Source: Candidatus Nanopelagicales bacterium (GTDB lineage Bacteria > Actinomycetota > Actinomycetes > S36-B12 > UBA10799). Taken from it: a stretch of 6,657 bases of DNA. A model generated the notes under the pieces. It ran no database searches. It worked only from the letters and a program-made list of their open reading frames with translations, and was not told the origin of the DNA. Positions within the stretch are counted from its first letter, which is position 1. Each line of letters opens with the position of its first letter. The stretch spans positions 1 through 6,657 of the forward strand of contig JALOLM010000256.1 of the NCBI GenBank assembly GCA_025455985.1. Direction: 5' to 3'. Below are positions 6,202 through 6,657 of this stretch, piece by piece. A program made the translations under genes and the position numbers.

Positions 6202-6657
6202 TCGGCCGGTACATTCGAAGGAGGCGACCCGGTAGGCCCACCCAGATCTGATCGCATCCGCCGGGTTGGTCCCGGCCATCGCCCTGGCCGACCAGATCAG
6301 GGTGCGTGCCATCCGTGGAGTTGCCGCGTGGTCGGGTCGGCCGTCGCGACTCGATCACGCACCCGACGCGTTGCCCGGCCTTTCCAGCCTCTCGGTGTCA
6401 ACGTCGCTGCCCGGGGGTCAGTCTTCAGCCGTCGCCGACACCCGGGACGTCACCCGGGCCCTGTCGGTCTGGAATCTAGACCCGCGATCGGCCGGTGTCG
6501 ACCACCCCGGAACCCACCCCAGCCCGACGCTCGTGCACAGCCCGCTCCGACAGCCGCACTGGGGTGTAAATGGTGACTCTCTGTAGTCAGCGTTGGCTCG
6601 GTGAAGCGCGGATTGGCCGTCGACGAGTGGCCCTGGGACAGGGGTGCGATGATTGAG
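6202..6657. other. Region without a convincing complete gene; short inverted repeats
   Basis: I see no recognisable protein, tRNA or insertion sequence end. Short dyads are present: GCCGGG/CCCGGC (6260-6265 with 6271-6276, 5-nt loop), GGCCA/TGGCC (6274-6278 with 6285-6289), which compete with each other, and GGGTGCGTG/CACGCACCC (6300-6308 with 6356-6364, 47-nt loop). CACCCGGG is repeated at 6439-6446 and 6451-6458. An AAGGAGG-like run at about 6218-6224 has no start codon at a suitable distance. Any of the first dyads could end transcription of the preceding gene. Confidence 0.4.
6601..6657 (+). CDS. Possible start of a gene running off the window
   Basis: The frame is open from a GTG at 6601 to the window end (19 codons, beginning VKRGLAVDEWPWDRG). 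An ATG at 6649 in the same frame has AGGGG at 6640-6644 close upstream, so it is an alternative start. There is too little sequence to identify a product. The other two plus-strand frames meet stops near the end. Confidence 0.2.
   Translation, partial: MKRGLAVDEWPWDRGAMIE

Noticed and set aside
6266..6586. Plus-strand frame of 106 codons in the final region
   Set aside because: It starts at TTG inside a dyad, has no ribosome binding site, and its sequence resembles no protein. Likely chance in GC-rich DNA.
1..6657. CRISPR array, tRNA, insertion sequence or transposase
   Set aside because: I saw no regularly spaced repeats, no cloverleaf and no transposase-like protein on either strand.

Overview
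The window is high-GC DNA with GTG and ATG starts and tightly overlapping genes, and its protein sequences look most like those of actinobacteria. This is inferred from composition and protein character only. The genus cannot be told from the sequence.

Positions 1 to about 5202 hold a type I restriction-modification operon in the order hsdM-hsdS-hsdR, all on the plus strand. hsdM, the DNA adenine methyltransferase subunit, is cut by the left edge of the window and only its C-terminal 310 residues are seen. Its stop overlaps the hsdS start as ATGA, and the hsdS stop overlaps the hsdR start as GTGA, so the three genes look translationally coupled. hsdS is intact, with two target-recognition domains and two conserved coiled-coil regions.

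hsdR, the endonuclease/translocase subunit, is broken. The reading frame carrying the nuclease domain and the first helicase domain runs from 2184 to 4088. The rest of the helicase and the C-terminal domain continue in another frame from about 4036 to 5202. The break is not a single-base slip. Compared with the usual family sequence, about 20 codons (a net loss near 59 nt) are missing at about position 4035, in the stretch that normally carries helicase motif IV. The expected outcome is a methylation-competent M+S pair without restriction, provided the unseen half of hsdM is intact.

After hsdR comes a non-coding interval (about 5203-5457) with two strong hairpins: a perfect 10-bp stem at 5215-5239 and a 16-bp stem with one mismatch at 5311-5352. 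A plus-strand gene of unknown function follows (about 5458-6201), with an uncertain start. The last 456 nt have no convincing complete gene. They hold several short inverted repeats and, at the very end, a possible start of a gene that runs out of the window.

I did not find a new defence or mobile system here. The most notable features are the deleted hsdR, the paired hairpins behind it and the uncharacterised downstream gene.
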